From the NCBI GenBank assembly GCA_964432885.1, contig CAYSPG010000013.1:1-64000 (forward strand): a DNA stretch of 64,000 bases. Direction: 5' to 3'. The stretch is from CAYSPG01 sp964432885. GTDB taxonomy: Bacteria > Bacteroidota > Bacteroidia > AKYH767-A > OLB10. The notes under the pieces are model-generated. The model did no database searches and was not told where the DNA came from. It saw only the letters and a list, made by a program, of their open reading frames with translations. Below, in pieces: positions 62,525 to 64,000 of this stretch (position 1 is the stretch's first letter; each line of letters opens with the position of its first letter). The translations under genes were made by a program, and so were the position numbers.

Positions 62525-63088
62525 TCAAGCCCTTCGACCTGGAAACTTCATTTTATAATTTACATCTACATTGCCAACCGATATGTCGGCAAGTTTACCT
62601 TTTATCAGTTTCTTTTTTAATGGCGAAAGTTTATCGGTAAATAAAATTCCTTCAATATGGTCGTATTCGTGTTGGATAATACGTGCAGCAATTCCTTCAA
62701 AGGTTTGCTCATGAACTTTAAAGTCAGTGTCGGCATATCGTAAATGAACAATGGGCTTACGCGACACATCTTCTCTAATACCCGGAATACTAAGGCACCC
62801 TTCGTTAAATTTCCACTCGTCACCGTTTTCGGTAACAATTTGCGGATTAATAAATGCTTGCCTGAAATTTGCAAGCTGTGGATTTTCTTTTTCAAATGGT
62901 TTTGCATCAACTATAAACAAACGAATGGATAGCCCAATTTGAGGAGCAGCAAGTCCCACCCCTTCTGCATTGTACATGGTTTCGTACATGTTTGCAATCA
63001 GCACATCCAATTGCGGATAATTTTTATCAATTTCTGTGGCTTTCTTTTTTAACACAGTGTCGCCAAAAGCTACTATGGGTAGTATCAT
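62525..63088 (-). CDS. def: Peptide deformylase
   Basis: The 187-aa metalloenzyme removes the formyl group from nascent N-terminal fMet. Motif 1 is EGVGLAAPQIG (about 41-51), motif 2 EGCLSIPGI with the metal-binding Cys, and motif 3 IIQHEYDHIEG with HEXXH (QHEYDH). Length and spacing are standard. It lies between ruvX and aroK on the minus strand. Confidence 0.95.
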   Translation of the reverse strand: MILPIVAFGDTVLKKKATEIDKNYPQLDVLIANMYETMYNAEGVGLAAPQIGLSIRLFIVDAKPFEKENPQLANFRQAFINPQIVTENGDEWKFNEGCLSIPGIREDVSRKPIVHLRYADTDFKVHEQTFEGIAARIIQHEYDHIEGILFTDKLSPLKKKLIKGKLADISVGNVDVNYKMKFPGRRA

Positions 63089-63185
63089 AATGTTGATTTA
63101 CAATTTTAGATTTACGATTTTGAAATAGAACCAAGTTTAAAGATGCAAGACCAAAAAACTAACGGTTTTTTTTATCAATTTAATG

Positions 63186-63599
63186 TTATGCCTTTTTGCT
63201 TTCCATATACGATTGCAAAATTAATACTGCACTTGTCATATCCACCAACTTTTTATCCTGCCTTTGCTTTTTTTTTAATCCTGAATCTATCATGCTTTGC
63301 ATGGCAATTTTTGAAGTAAAACGCTCATCAAATCTTTCTATTTTAAGATGAGGAAATTTTTTTTTAAGCCTGTTAATAAATGGCTTGATTTGTTTTTCAG
63401 CTTCTGACGCCTGGTTAAGCAATGTTTTGGGTTCGCCAACTACAATAGTTTCTACATTTTCTTTTTCAATATACGCTTGGATAAAATCAACCACATCCTT
63501 GCTATGAAGTGTTGTAAGCCCTGTTGCAATCATCTGCATAGGATCGGTAACTGCTATGCCTGTGCGTTTGCTGCCAAAGTCAATTGCAATGATGCGCAT
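63186..63599 (-). CDS. ruvX: YqgF/RuvX-type putative Holliday junction resolvase
   Basis: The 137-aa RNase H-fold protein starts IIAIDFGSKRTGIAVTDP, with the catalytic Asp at residue 6. TIVVGEPKTL and ERFDERFTSKIA follow, and the C-terminal K-rich segment precedes DMTSAVLILQSYM. The family takes part in 16S rRNA 5'-end maturation. The ruvX-def-aroK neighbourhood is ordinary housekeeping content and marks the chromosomal side of the array. Confidence 0.92.
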   Translation of the reverse strand: MRIIAIDFGSKRTGIAVTDPMQMIATGLTTLHSKDVVDFIQAYIEKENVETIVVGEPKTLLNQASEAEKQIKPFINRLKKKFPHLKIERFDERFTSKIAMQSMIDSGLKKKQRQDKKLVDMTSAVLILQSYMESKKA

Positions 63600-63709
63600 G
63601 TTTATGAGTGATTGATACTGGTAATGATTTTAAATTATCTGCACGTAATCCGATTTACCTAACAATAAAACACTGAACCGTATCTGGAAAAATCAAAACA
63701 ATGTACGTT

Positions 63710-64000
63710 TTAATATGCACCACTGCGTTTTCGCAAAAACCACTCAGCAGTTAGCAATGCCATTATAAGTACAAAAAACCATTTTATTGAAATAAGTTCT
63801 GATAGTTTTTTGTGATAGTATGAAACAGGTTTTATTCTTTCGTCTTTTAAAATTAAATCAGCAATTTTTTGTGTTTGGTTAATCATTACCATTTCGCCAC
63901 CGCTGCGGTTAGCAATTGCATACAGTAGCTGATGGTTTGCAACTGTTTCGGCATTTTCAATCATCAGGCTGCTAACCGAAAATTCTCCTGCATCTGTGTA
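63710..64000 (-). CDS. C-terminal end of a membrane-anchored protein (5' end outside window)
   Basis: The frame is open to the window edge (reading YTDAGEFSVSSLMIENAETV on the minus strand). It contains LLYAIANRSGGEMV, a charged linker and a single TM helix (WFFVLIMALLTAEWFL) followed by RKRSGAY at the C-terminus. The extracytoplasmic part followed by a C-terminal anchor resembles the end of large Bacteroidota von Willebrand-type membrane proteins. The assignment is from memory only. Confidence 0.6.
   Translation of the reverse strand, partial: YTDAGEFSVSSLMIENAETVANHQLLYAIANRSGGEMVMINQTQKIADLILKDERIKPVSYYHKKLSELISIKWFFVLIMALLTAEWFLRKRSGAY

Noticed and set aside
1..64000. tRNA, rRNA or integrase genes
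   Set aside because: None could be recognised on either strand; an integrase, if present, would lie outside the window on the left.

Overview
The window looks like a low-GC chromosome segment of a member of the Bacteroidota. The evidence is several secreted proteins with type IX secretion (T9SS) C-terminal sorting domains, CzcA/CusA-type efflux genes in Bacteroidota arrangements (including a CzcA-TolC fusion), TAnnTTTG-like promoter sequence, and structured RNAs that resemble a Bacteroidetes-specific motif. The genus cannot be told from the sequence. At the right end (about 62.0-64.0 kb) lies ordinary chromosome: aroK, def, ruvX and the C-terminal end of a membrane-anchored protein.

Most of the rest, from about 2.25 kb to 61.73 kb, reads as an integron-type cassette array. 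Nine palindromic attC-like sites, all in the same orientation, occur at 2250, 4505, 16281, 21090, 30053, 42234, 50165, 50914 and 60512, and a tenth left half is at 61719. The 9-nt right box (GTTAnnnnn) of each site is the exact reverse complement of the left box of the NEXT site. It matches neither its own left box nor, as a rule, other sites. This is the signature left when circular cassettes with paired R''/R' boxes are joined by recombination between G and TT. The cassettes are unusually large (0.67-12.1 kb), multigenic and often carry genes on the opposite strand.

Cassette contents, left to right: (before attC1) a broken RAYT transposase with REP palindromes and a secreted propeller-like T9SS protein; (1) a small ORF and a T9SS protein; (2) an uncharacterised 330-aa protein, a structured RNA, and an Rhs/SpvB-like 2041-aa toxin with an HEYGH metallopeptidase tip, a candidate immunity lipoprotein and a T9SS protein; (3) a restriction-modification operon with an XRE controller; (4) a 248-aa uncharacterised protein and an RND metal efflux operon; (5) a 338-aa paralogue of the 330-aa protein and an operon with a 2482-aa T9SS giant; (6) a three-gene operon with an 1850-aa STAS-GHKL-PRTase-PRTase-GHKL protein, a nucleoside-phosphorylase-fold protein and a 4-TM protein, probably a conflict/defence system; (7) a 670-bp cassette with no recognisable gene; (8) a paralogue of the 248-aa protein and a zinc-type efflux operon (P-type ATPase with altered DKTRT motif, adaptor, CzcA-TolC fusion); (9) a lipoprotein.

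Three further layers of structure are not explained by genes. Palindromic hairpins with a conserved CTC/GTG T-T mismatch flank most attC sites. Arrays of degenerate 21-bp tandem repeats lie near the left end of exactly the four cassettes that carry the 248-aa or 330/338-aa proteins. Three copies of one covarying structured RNA occur at 7.1, 22.9 and 32.5 kb. No integrase, attI, tRNA, rRNA or CRISPR array was seen; with this attC orientation an integrase would be expected to the left of the window.
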